A stretch of DNA of 64,000 bases from Bifidobacterium minimum. Its GTDB lineage: Bacteria; Actinomycetota; Actinomycetes; Actinomycetales; Bifidobacteriaceae. The notes below the pieces were generated by a model that had not been told where the DNA came from, ran no database searches, and saw nothing but the letters and a program-made list of their open reading frames with translations. Position numbers and translations under genes: made by a program. Below, in pieces: positions 46,234 to 53,794 of the stretch. Where the stretch lies: the NCBI RefSeq assembly GCF_000741645.1, contig NZ_JGZD01000009.1, forward strand, positions 62,001-126,000. Direction: 5' to 3'. Positions within the stretch are counted from its first letter, which is position 1, and every line of letters starts with the position of its first letter.

Positions 46234-49200
46234 ATGAGCGCAGAGCACCGCACATCACTGGAGGACATCCGCCGGTGGAGGGCCGACTATAGGGAGGGGC
46301 TCGGCCCGTCGCCGCTGGATGACATCGCGAAGCTCCCCGCGCGGATGGACGTCACCCACGCCCATCCTTCGGGCATCGCCCAGTTGTTCGCATCCGGCCG
46401 GGCGCCGCTCGCGTCGTTGTTCCGGGATCCCGGAACGTTGCGTGCGGCCGGGCGCCGGCTGGAGCGCGTGCTGGACGACTGCGCGGCCAAGGAGCGCGTC
46501 GGCGGGATATCCCAGGTGTCCCTGGTCGTCGGCGTGGCCTCCTGGAAGGGCAACTCGGTTCCGGTTCTGCTCTATCCGGTCGACGTCACGCGTGACGCGA
46601 AAGGCGATTGCACGGACGCCGTCGTCTCGATCGTCGGTCCCGCCACGCTCAACCATTCCTTCGTGTCCCTGATGCGTCAGGAGCATGTCGATCTTGATGA
46701 GGATGAGGTGCTTGGAGCCGCGCGGTACGGCAAGAACGGCCCCCAGACCTCCGCGGTATTCGATTCCATCGTGGAGGCCGTGGGAACGACCATCGTGGAT
46801 TTCGACGTGGAGCGGCACATCATCCTCGGATGCTTCATGGACGCTTCGGCGCTGTACCTGTCGGAAAGCCGGAGGCTGATCGAATCGATGTCGTCGGGGG
46901 GAACGGGGAACACCGTTCTCGACGCGTTGTCCGGCGATTCGGATTCCGTCGCGGCGCTCGCGGGACCTGCGCTTCCCAATTACAGTCCGTTCGATGCGGA
47001 TCCCCACGGCGAGTTCGCGGCGGGGGATGTCGACAACGTCATACGATATGCGGCGGATGTCGCAGCTTCGGGGCGTTCGATCATGATCGATTCCGCCGAT
47101 GGGTCGGACACGGCGCTGCAATCGGCCGCCATAGCGTCGCGCTGCGTCGCCGAGGGGCGGACGGTTCTGTACGTCTCGGGGGTCACCGAACGCAGACGAC
47201 GGTTCCGCAGGGTGATGGACAGACTCGATCTGGGAGGTCTGGTCCTCGATCTCGGCGGCGAGAATCTGGGCAGGGAGATCGATCAGCAGCTGATCGCGGC
47301 GGTGGGATTCCAGGAGGGGAAGGCCACCGCGAATTTCAACAGGCTGGCCGACGAGCTGGTCGGGGTGCGCTCGCGCCTGACCAGATATCTGGGCGATCTT
47401 CATGGAACGTCCAACAAATGGGGGATATCGGCATATGAGACGATGGAGCATCTCGCGGCCGTCGCGGCGCTCCCCAGCCACCCCAGCACCCGCGTGAGGC
47501 TTTCTCCCGCCTGCGCGGTGGCGCTGTCGGGTCATCTTGACGAGTGGTCGCGCAGATTGTCGCGGGCCGGGGAGCTGGGCGAATACAGGATCGGCCCCGA
47601 CGACACGCCCTGGTTCGGGGCATCGGTCGAATCCGAGGATCAGGCGGTCGCGGTGTATCGCCGCGTCGACGATCTTCTGAGGATCACCCTTCCCACGATG
47701 CGCGCGCAGATCGCCTCCACGGTGCAGGCGTGTGGCTTCCCGGTCCCGCAGACGGCGGATGAGTGGGGGCGTCAGGTCACCGTACTGAAGAATCTGCGTC
47801 TTGTCCTCAACGTCTTCCAGCCGCAGATTTTCGAGCGTGACATCGCGGCGATGATCGAGGCGACGAAGCCCAAGGAGGTGCGCAAGGCCGAGGGGACGAC
47901 CATGGGCTTCTGGGAGCGTCGACGCAGAACGAAGGAGGCCAAGGGCCTTCTGCGGGCGGGTGCGCAGATCGAAAGCCTGCATAAGGCGTTGATTGTCGTC
48001 GCGAAGCAGGCGCGGCAGTGGCGTGAGCTTGTACCCCATGGGGGATGGCCGGTGCTTCCCGGCAAGCTGGACTCCATCGTCGCTCAGGCGGATGAGCTTT
48101 CCTCCGGACTGACCTCCCTGGGTTCGGTTCTGGCCACCACCCCGGCGGGCGGCGATCTGGGATCGCTGACGTTCGTCGAGCTGGAGGAGAGGCTCAAATC
48201 CCTTCACGCCGATCAGCACGCGCTGGACACGCTTCCGGGGCGATGGGCGCTCGAACGTGAGTTCGAGACCGTGGGGTTGTCCGAGCTGGTCGCCGACCTT
48301 CGAGAGCGTGGCATCGAACCCGACGAGGCCGATGGCGAGTTGAGATTGTCATGGTGGACGACGGTTTTCGAGGACATCGTCCGGTCCTCGGCCGTCATCT
48401 CCAATCAGGACGGCATGGCGATGCAGTCGGCCTCAGACAGATTCGCGCAGGTCGATGCCGAGCACGTCCAGTCCATCGGACCGATGGTCCGGCAGGAATC
48501 GGTGCGGCGCTTGTGCGACCTGCTGTTCTCCCACACCAAGGAGGCCAACCAGCTCCATACGGTGCTTGCCGGCGCGGGGCACGTCCCCTTCTCGACGTTC
48601 CGCTCCGGGCATCCGCAGATGGTTTCGGCCGCCAAACCGGTTCTTGTGGCCACTCCGGCGACGTTGGTCGCAACGACGGGACTCGGTCCCATCGCCGATC
48701 TGGTGATCGTGGACGCGGGGGCGCATATGCCGTCGCTGGAGCTGCTGTCCGTTCTGTCCCGAGCGCGTCAGGTCGTGGTTGTCGCCCATTCCGCCACCGT
48801 CACGTCCCCGGCCACGCTTGCGCTGATGTCGTTGCTGCCGTCGGTGGCCTGTGCCGGCCACGCTTCGTGCAGGGATCCTAGGCTGTCCCGGTTCCTTGAG
48901 GAGCATGGCTATGGAGAGCTTCGTCATGACCCCGTCTGCGAAACCTCGCGCGGAACCGTCCGCCTGCATCGAGTCGAGGCCACTGGAGCTCCGGCCATGT
49001 CCACGGGACTGGTGGAGAGCAGCCAGCCCGAGGTCGATGAGGTCGTCCGGCTGATCACGCAGAGGGCGAAGTCGTTCACCGTGATCCCCCCGGGCTACGT
49101 TCTGACGGTCGTTACCCTGACCACGGCGTTCAGGGACCGTCTGGGCGCGGAGCTCAAGACGCTGGCGACACGGGACAAGGCACGGACGCGTTTTCTCCGG

Positions 49201-49863
49201 CATGTGAGGATCGTCGACATCTCCGAGGTGTGCGGTTCCATGGGCGACGACGTCATACTGTCGCTATGCTATGCGAAGACGGCCCATGGCCGGTTGCTGC
49301 AGCAGTTCGGAAGCCTTGAGGGTGACCATGGCGATCGTCTGCTTCTCGATGCGTGCGCTCTGGCCCGTCGGGATCTCGACATCACCGCGGCCTTCGGATC
49401 GGAGGACCTCGACGAGAGCCGTCTCCACCAACCTGGCCCCCGGCTGCTGCGTCGGTTGCTCGAATGGGGGGAGTCGTTGACCGGCGACGTCGATGAGGCC
49501 GGTCCCGTCGTCCATCCCGGTGAGGGTAACGTCCTTCTGGCCGATCTGGCGGCGCGTCTGACCGCTCGTGGCGTATCCGCTGGAGTCGACTACGGGTGCT
49601 CCGGGGGGATGAGGATACCCCTCGTCGTGGGACTTCCGGGCGGCCGGTACACCGTCGCGGTGATGACGGATGATGCGGCGTTCATGGGGGTGCAGTCGAC
49701 AAGGGTCCGCCACCGGACCATCATCCGGGAGCTTGAGTCACTGGGGTGGTCGGTGATCACGGTGTGGAGCGTCGCGGCATTCGTTAATCCCGACAAAGAG
49801 GTGGATCGGATCATCACGCGCCTCGGGGAGGTTTCGGGACGTGAATCGTCGGGGTCCCGATGA
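46234..49863 (+). CDS. Helicase/nuclease-like protein with eroded catalytic motifs (DUF4011-type SF1 relative)
   Basis: The 1209-residue protein keeps the layout of large SF1 helicases with a C-terminal nuclease-like domain. At about 284-296 the P-loop position reads MIDSADGSDTALQ, where active relatives have GPPGTGK[ST], followed by the usual RTVLYVSG strand. Motif II reads LVIVDAGAH (D827), missing the DEAx glutamate. The later EVxGxxxDDVILS strand is present, but the arginine-rich motif VI region (RLLLDACALARR, about 1033) is altered. The end RELESLGWSVITVWSV matches the nuclease-like domain, but its acidic residues (RIPLVVG, AVMTDD) are not in the usual FRIDLAV/ECDG form. It is probably a pseudo-enzyme; the assignment rests on motif reading by eye. 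It overlaps the next gene by four bases. Confidence 0.75.
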   Translation: MSAEHRTSLEDIRRWRADYREGLGPSPLDDIAKLPARMDVTHAHPSGIAQLFASGRAPLASLFRDPGTLRAAGRRLERVLDDCAAKERVGGISQVSLVVGVASWKGNSVPVLLYPVDVTRDAKGDCTDAVVSIVGPATLNHSFVSLMRQEHVDLDEDEVLGAARYGKNGPQTSAVFDSIVEAVGTTIVDFDVERHIILGCFMDASALYLSESRRLIESMSSGGTGNTVLDALSGDSDSVAALAGPALPNYSPFDADPHGEFAAGDVDNVIRYAADVAASGRSIMIDSADGSDTALQSAAIASRCVAEGRTVLYVSGVTERRRRFRRVMDRLDLGGLVLDLGGENLGREIDQQLIAAVGFQEGKATANFNRLADELVGVRSRLTRYLGDLHGTSNKWGISAYETMEHLAAVAALPSHPSTRVRLSPACAVALSGHLDEWSRRLSRAGELGEYRIGPDDTPWFGASVESEDQAVAVYRRVDDLLRITLPTMRAQIASTVQACGFPVPQTADEWGRQVTVLKNLRLVLNVFQPQIFERDIAAMIEATKPKEVRKAEGTTMGFWERRRRTKEAKGLLRAGAQIESLHKALIVVAKQARQWRELVPHGGWPVLPGKLDSIVAQADELSSGLTSLGSVLATTPAGGDLGSLTFVELEERLKSLHADQHALDTLPGRWALEREFETVGLSELVADLRERGIEPDEADGELRLSWWTTVFEDIVRSSAVISNQDGMAMQSASDRFAQVDAEHVQSIGPMVRQESVRRLCDLLFSHTKEANQLHTVLAGAGHVPFSTFRSGHPQMVSAAKPVLVATPATLVATTGLGPIADLVIVDAGAHMPSLELLSVLSRARQVVVVAHSATVTSPATLALMSLLPSVACAGHASCRDPRLSRFLEEHGYGELRHDPVCETSRGTVRLHRVEATGAPAMSTGLVESSQPEVDEVVRLITQRAKSFTVIPPGYVLTVVTLTTAFRDRLGAELKTLATRDKARTRFLRHVRIVDISEVCGSMGDDVILSLCYAKTAHGRLLQQFGSLEGDHGDRLLLDACALARRDLDITAAFGSEDLDESRLHQPGPRLLRRLLEWGESLTGDVDEAGPVVHPGEGNVLLADLAARLTARGVSAGVDYGCSGGMRIPLVVGLPGGRYTVAVMTDDAAFMGVQSTRVRHRTIIRELESLGWSVITVWSVAAFVNPDKEVDRIITRLGEVSGRESSGSR

Positions 49864-50081
49864 GCGGATCGGATACCCGGGGGTATGATCCTTCCCGACG
49901 CACGCCGCGTGGGGGGCATCGTCGCGTCGTGGTCCCGGGCCGTGAGCTCTTCGAGGATGATTCTTCGCCGTCCGGAGACATGGACTCCGGGGATCGCCCT
50001 CAGGGGGCGGAATCGGACGATGACGACCGGATACTTCGTGAGCTCCCACCCCACTGGGCCATCTTCAATCAGAGGAGCTGA
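49860..50081 (+). CDS. Small protein, third gene of the FHA operon
   Basis: This 73-residue protein is not recognised. It has a basic Arg/Gly-rich first third, an acidic Asp/Ser middle and a compact hydrophobic end, LRELPPHWAIFNQRS. The ATG overlaps the stop of the helicase-like gene (ATGA), so it is translated from the same mRNA. Its last 17 bases overlap the end of the convergent SAF-domain gene. Confidence 0.6.
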   Translation: MSGSDTRGYDPSRRTPRGGHRRVVVPGRELFEDDSSPSGDMDSGDRPQGAESDDDDRILRELPPHWAIFNQRS

Positions 50082-50733
50082 CCGCCACCAGAGGCGTGTC
50101 TCGCGCCATTCGCGTCACGCGGAGGGCGTCCGCGGCGGGCATCGCGCACGAGAGGATCGTCGTGCCCTCGGATTCATGGGGGACGTCGAGGATGATGGCG
50201 TCCGAGCTCACCGTGCAAAGGCCATCGTCGTCCGTGGTCCCCTCGCCGCATCCCGTATCGGTGGCGAGTATGGCGTGCCTGCCGACGGAGTTCCCCTGAG
50301 GCGCGGCGACCACCGGCACGTCCATCGTCGCATAGTGAGCAGGAGGCTGAACGGCATCCGAGGCCATCGAGTGTGACACCACATCCCCCTGGGCCGTATC
50401 GACGAGAAGAACCAGTCCGACCGCGTCGTCGACGCGCGAGAATACCCTTCCCAACGCGCTTTCAAACGCGCTTCCCAACGCGGAGCCGACGGGAATGGAG
50501 CGTGATTCGAGATCCTTCCGAGATAGGACGCTTCCCGCCCGCAGCGAATCGGCCGCCACGACGATGGATATGGTCTGGCGGTTGGTCTGCATGAACGCCA
50601 TGGCGATGCATGCCAGCGCGATGGCCACGACGGCGAACCCGTCACGCGCCCTCCGGATCCGGCGGCGGTTCCTCAGGGAGAGTGGTCCCGGGGGGATTCG
50701 GCCGTGTCCATGGTCATGAAAAAAAGTCATCAT
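50065..50733 (-). CDS. SAF-domain membrane protein (CpaB-like)
   Basis: The 222-residue protein has a basic N-terminus, one membrane span (about 32-49) and an extracytoplasmic SAF domain starting VVAADSLRAGSVLSRKDLE, like CpaB pilus-assembly proteins. No other pilus gene is nearby, so its role is open. It is last in a minus-strand group after the folate ligase and fmdB-type genes and is convergent with the FHA operon. No clear Shine-Dalgarno precedes the ATG at 50733. Confidence 0.7.
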   Translation of the reverse strand: MMTFFHDHGHGRIPPGPLSLRNRRRIRRARDGFAVVAIALACIAMAFMQTNRQTISIVVAADSLRAGSVLSRKDLESRSIPVGSALGSAFESALGRVFSRVDDAVGLVLLVDTAQGDVVSHSMASDAVQPPAHYATMDVPVVAAPQGNSVGRHAILATDTGCGEGTTDDDGLCTVSSDAIILDVPHESEGTTILSCAMPAADALRVTRMARDTPLVAVSSSD

Positions 50734-50817
50734 GCGTTCATGATGACCGGGGAAGCGTGCGGATGGGATGACGCTGGAGCATTGTGGACGAACGTCATCC
50801 TTCCGGGGAACGTGGGA

Positions 50818-51009
50818 TCAGTGGGACGATCCGGCTCCGTCCGTGTGGTAGAAGCCGTGCCCCTTGAATTCTATGGGGACCGCCGAGAAGATCTTGCGCA
50901 CCTGCGGCGCGTGGCATTCGGGGCATACGGTTATGGGATCGTCCTCGAACGATTGATACGTGGTGAAATCATATCCGCAGTTCTTGCAGCGGTAGTGATA
51001 TGTGGGCAA
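50818..51009 (-). CDS. FmdB-type zinc-ribbon protein
   Basis: The 63-residue protein is a FmdB-type putative regulatory zinc ribbon with paired cysteines in YRCKNCGYDF and VCPECHAPQ, and a His/Ser-rich end. Function is unknown. Translation starts at TTG (51007-51009) with GGGAGG upstream. Its 5' end overlaps the long 3' end of the folate ligase reading frame. Confidence 0.85.
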   Translation of the reverse strand: MPTYHYRCKNCGYDFTTYQSFEDDPITVCPECHAPQVRKIFSAVPIEFKGHGFYHTDGAGSSH

Positions 51010-51743
51010 CGCGATACCTCCCGGCCAGTGTGGGTCGTTATGACATAGTATGCGGCCAATACTAATACGACGGGTGGTATCACGGGCCGTTTCGCATATC
51101 GTGAAGAGGGATGCGCGGGCGGCTCCTGATTCGGCGCGATCCTCGTCACATCCCGGGGAGTGACGATCGCGGTCATCGGGACGTCGTGGTCCTCCCTCGG
51201 CAGGGGCGTTGCAACGCGCTCCCAGGGCCAGCAGACTCCCGCGATCGTCGCGCCGGATGGAACGTGCCGAAGCGCGCGATCATACCAGCCCCCGCCCCGT
51301 CCCAGACGCGTGCCATGAGTGTCCACCGCGAAGGCGGGGACCAGAATGAGGTCCGCGGATTCGAGCGCGTTCGGCGGCAGGCGACGCCCGGTCGGCTCGT
51401 CCGGACGCCGTTGCGAGGCTCCCGAGGGGCGTTGAAGATCCTCCATCTTCGTCAGGAGGCCCCACCCCACATCGTCCGCCGCGCCGCCGCCCAGACGGGG
51501 CACGAGAACCCGCATGCCGTGGCCGAGGAGAGCCTCCAACGTTGGACGAAGAGGAATCTCCGTCCCCATCGACACGTAGGCGGCGATGGTCCGAGGACGC
51601 GTCGGACGCAGGAATTCCTTCATGATGAGGTTCATGAGGGCGATTCCCGCTCGCTCGCGTTGCCCGGGATCGATGAGCTTTCTGCGGGCGATGGCGGCGT
51701 GGCGCAGACGCGTCTTTTCCGATCGTGGTGAGATGTCGGTCAC
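50931..51743 (-). CDS. 5-formyltetrahydrofolate cyclo-ligase with read-through C-terminus
   Basis: The enzyme converts 5-formyl-THF to 5,10-methenyl-THF using ATP. The core has the N-terminal basic helix (KTRLRHAAIARRKL), YVSMGTEIPLRPT, and the ATP-site loop RLGRGGGWYDRAL. Family members end soon after HDVPMxAxVTP, at about residue 199 here. The frame runs on for about 70 more residues through the fmdB promoter region and 79 bases into fmdB before stopping at 50931. That tail looks non-homologous, so the original stop was probably lost by mutation or a frameshift. Confidence 0.8.
   Translation of the reverse strand: MTDISPRSEKTRLRHAAIARRKLIDPGQRERAGIALMNLIMKEFLRPTRPRTIAAYVSMGTEIPLRPTLEALLGHGMRVLVPRLGGGAADDVGWGLLTKMEDLQRPSGASQRRPDEPTGRRLPPNALESADLILVPAFAVDTHGTRLGRGGGWYDRALRHVPSGATIAGVCWPWERVATPLPREDHDVPMTAIVTPRDVTRIAPNQEPPAHPSSRYAKRPVIPPVVLVLAAYYVITTHTGREVSRCPHITTAARTADMISPRINRSRTIP
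51046..51064. promoter_or_regulatory. Inverted repeat in the fmdB promoter region
   Basis: TAGTAT-N7-ATACTA is a perfect inverted repeat in an AT-rich patch 37 bases upstream of the fmdB TTG start. It may be an operator or contain the -10 element (TACTAT on the minus strand). It lies inside the extended folate ligase frame. Confidence 0.4.
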
Positions 51744-51854
51744 CCCTCCGTTGTATCAGCGTGGAGTCCATTACGCGCCGGATGTCCACGCGGCGGGCGT
51801 TCGGCGTATGCCGACACACCGACGCGTTTCGTCGTCAGTGGTCGAAGAGTCTTC

Positions 51855-51860
51855 TATCCT
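51855..51860 (+). promoter_or_regulatory. -10 box for the membrane protein at 51869
   Basis: TATCCT lies 8 bases before ATG 51869; no Shine-Dalgarno is present. Confidence 0.35.
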
Positions 51861-51868
51861 TGGATTCT

Positions 51869-53143
51869 ATGGATGACAAATGGGTGAGCACGGCCATTGT
51901 GCTTGTCGCCATTATCATCATGGTTGTTGTGTGGCTGCCCAGGCGTGCCCGGGACAGCATGAGGAAGGTGGCCGAACATCGGCAGGATCGGTATTCGCCC
52001 TCGTTGCATCTCATCGATGAACGAAGCGGAACAAGGTTCTCGGATGGGGTGACGCCGACGGTGAAAGGGGTGCTGATGCAGCCGAATGGGACCGCTTCGT
52101 CGGCGTTGACGAAATCACGGATTGCCCGGGTTCGTCGTTTGCGGCGGGAGGCGATCCATCGCCGGAGGATTCTCGTCCTGTCGCTGTTGGCGCTGGGAAT
52201 CGTTCTGACGGCGGCCATTCTGTTGTCGCCGGTGTCGTCGTGGTGGTCGATCGTCGCCTATGTCCCGTGCGCCGTCGTCCTTGCGCTCGGCGCCCATGCC
52301 TCCGCGCAGGCACGGGAATGGGAGCGTCGCGTGCATGCGGCCCATGATGGACGTGGGCCTTCGGAGGCTTCCCATATGAGGTCGAACGACGCGCCTGCTG
52401 CGGCGGATCGTGCCATCTCTCCGTCCGAGAACGGGCAACGGCGGGGTCATGTCGATGCGGATGAGCCGCACGCGTCCGGAAGCCCCGCGGATGACACGCC
52501 CACGGACGTCATGGAGTCACGCCAGATCCGTGAGGCGCTTGACCGATCGCGAGCCGAACGGGACCGGAGGTCGCCTCATCGGGCGGATGCCGCTGATGCG
52601 GGGCACGGCGGTTCGGATGAGGGGAGCAGGGGGACGAGGAAGCAGGGGGTCTCCCAGGGGGTCTCCGTGGTGCCCTCGTCCATGGAAGACGCCATGGGGG
52701 ATGACGGTGGTGCCGCGAAAACCGAGAGCGTCGACGGCGACGCGCAGCCCCGTGCCCGCGCGGAGGTGTCCGTGGAGGCCGCCGTCGCGGATGACCCGTT
52801 CACGAGTTCCGCCGGGCAGGATCTGATCTCCTTCTCCCTGGGGGCGTCCTCCGACGAGGATAATGGCTCGCAGGGCCCCGAAAGCAGGGAGATTCAGTCC
52901 ACTCGGCAGGTGTCCAGGGCCGTGCCTCCCGAAACTCCCGCCCGCCGTTCCTCCCGTCCTTCCCGGAGCGATGCCGACGCCGCGGCGGTCGAGGCGATGG
53001 AAGGGAGGCTGGCCTTCGAAGGTCAGGGTAATGCCGAGTCCTTCCACCGGCATGAGCTTGAGGCGGACATCGACGTTCCGGATGCGACGTCCGAATCCCT
53101 CGCGGTGGGCGTCGAATCGATTCTGGCCCGGCGCTCGCGCTGA
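51869..53143 (+). CDS. Membrane protein with long disordered tail
   Basis: The family was not recognised. The 424-residue protein has an N-terminal membrane span (about 8-23), a basic segment, two further spans (about 95-115 and 120-140), and about 280 disordered residues rich in Asp, Ser, Arg and Ala. A short structured end follows (LEADIDVPDATSESLAVGVESILARR). ATG 51869 is favoured by the TATCCT box 8 bases upstream. It is divergent from the folate ligase with a 125-base gap and precedes groES. Confidence 0.65.
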   Translation: MDDKWVSTAIVLVAIIIMVVVWLPRRARDSMRKVAEHRQDRYSPSLHLIDERSGTRFSDGVTPTVKGVLMQPNGTASSALTKSRIARVRRLRREAIHRRRILVLSLLALGIVLTAAILLSPVSSWWSIVAYVPCAVVLALGAHASAQAREWERRVHAAHDGRGPSEASHMRSNDAPAAADRAISPSENGQRRGHVDADEPHASGSPADDTPTDVMESRQIREALDRSRAERDRRSPHRADAADAGHGGSDEGSRGTRKQGVSQGVSVVPSSMEDAMGDDGGAAKTESVDGDAQPRARAEVSVEAAVADDPFTSSAGQDLISFSLGASSDEDNGSQGPESREIQSTRQVSRAVPPETPARRSSRPSRSDADAAAVEAMEGRLAFEGQGNAESFHRHELEADIDVPDATSESLAVGVESILARRSR

Positions 53144-53234
53144 TTCCGCTGGATTGGATTTTAGGGGATTCACGACGACGCGGCCGGGGGACCGTGGACG
53201 GCGGCGCTTTTCGTAGGGCTTTTCACTTACAGCG

Positions 53235-53261
53235 TTAGCACTCGAGTTGGCAGAGTGCTAG
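53235..53261. promoter_or_regulatory. CIRCE element (HrcA operator) upstream of groES
   Basis: TTAGCACTC-N9-GAGTGCTAG matches the CIRCE consensus TTAGCACTC-N9-GAGTGCTAA with one change. It overlaps the -35 (TTGGCA, 53247-53252) of a promoter whose -10 is TAGTAT (53271-53276), so HrcA binding would block RNA polymerase. Confidence 0.95.
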
Positions 53262-53276
53262 CAATCGCGCTAGTAT
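53247..53276 (+). promoter_or_regulatory. groES promoter
   Basis: TTGGCA and TAGTAT are separated by 18 bases; the leader is about 100 bases long and ends in GAGGAGGT before the GTG start. Confidence 0.7.
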
Positions 53277-53383
53277 GAGTGCCAGCGCGAAGGAACGCGG
53301 CCATTCGTGATCGTCAGCCGCGAGGGGTGGCGTTTCGGCGCGGGTATTATCTATTTCTCTTAATAAGAAAGAGGAGGTCCACA

Positions 53384-53677
53384 GTGTCGATCTCACTCAC
53401 ACCGTTGGAAGACAAGATCATCGTCAAGCAGGCCGAAGCCGAGGAGAAGACCGCGTCAGGTCTCTTCATCCCGGACAACGCCAAGGAGAAGCCCCAGCAG
53501 GGCGAGGTTCTGGCCGTTGGGCCCGGACGTCGTGATGATGACGGCAAGCGCATCCCCGTGGACGTCAAGGTCGGGGACAAGATTCTGTACTCGAAGTACG
53601 GCGGCACTGAGGTCCATTATCAGGGTGAGGATTACCTGATCGTGGCTGCGCGCGACGTTCTGGCGATTTTCAACTGA
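53384..53677 (+). CDS. groES: Co-chaperonin GroES
   Basis: GroES caps the GroEL folding chamber. The 97-residue protein has the conserved [26 protein letters not shown] beginning (first part L-T-P-L-E-D-K) and the C-terminal [21 protein letters not shown]. Translation starts at GTG 53384 behind GAGGAGGT. groEL is not adjacent, as in other bifidobacteria. It is controlled by a CIRCE site and ends at a strong terminator. Confidence 0.96.
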   Translation: MSISLTPLEDKIIVKQAEAEEKTASGLFIPDNAKEKPQQGEVLAVGPGRRDDDGKRIPVDVKVGDKILYSKYGGTEVHYQGEDYLIVAARDVLAIFN

Positions 53678-53690
53678 CCTTCCTTCGCTG

Positions 53691-53726
53691 CGAAGGGGCC
53701 CTGCGGAAGCTTTTCCGCAGGGCCCC
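53691..53726. terminator. Strong hairpin after groES
   Basis: A perfect 16-base-pair stem (arms 53691-53706 and 53711-53726) with a GCTT loop. It separates groES from the convergent PLP-enzyme gene and could work in both directions. Confidence 0.85.
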
Positions 53727-53794
53727 TTGCTGTTCCGGCGCGTTCCGCCTTATCGACGGAATGCGCCGGGACGGAATAAGACCGGATGAGGCGG

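Noticed and set aside
44532..50081. Mobile anti-phage defence island
   Set aside because: No integrase, transposase, tRNA attachment site or compositional change was seen; flanking genes are core housekeeping genes.
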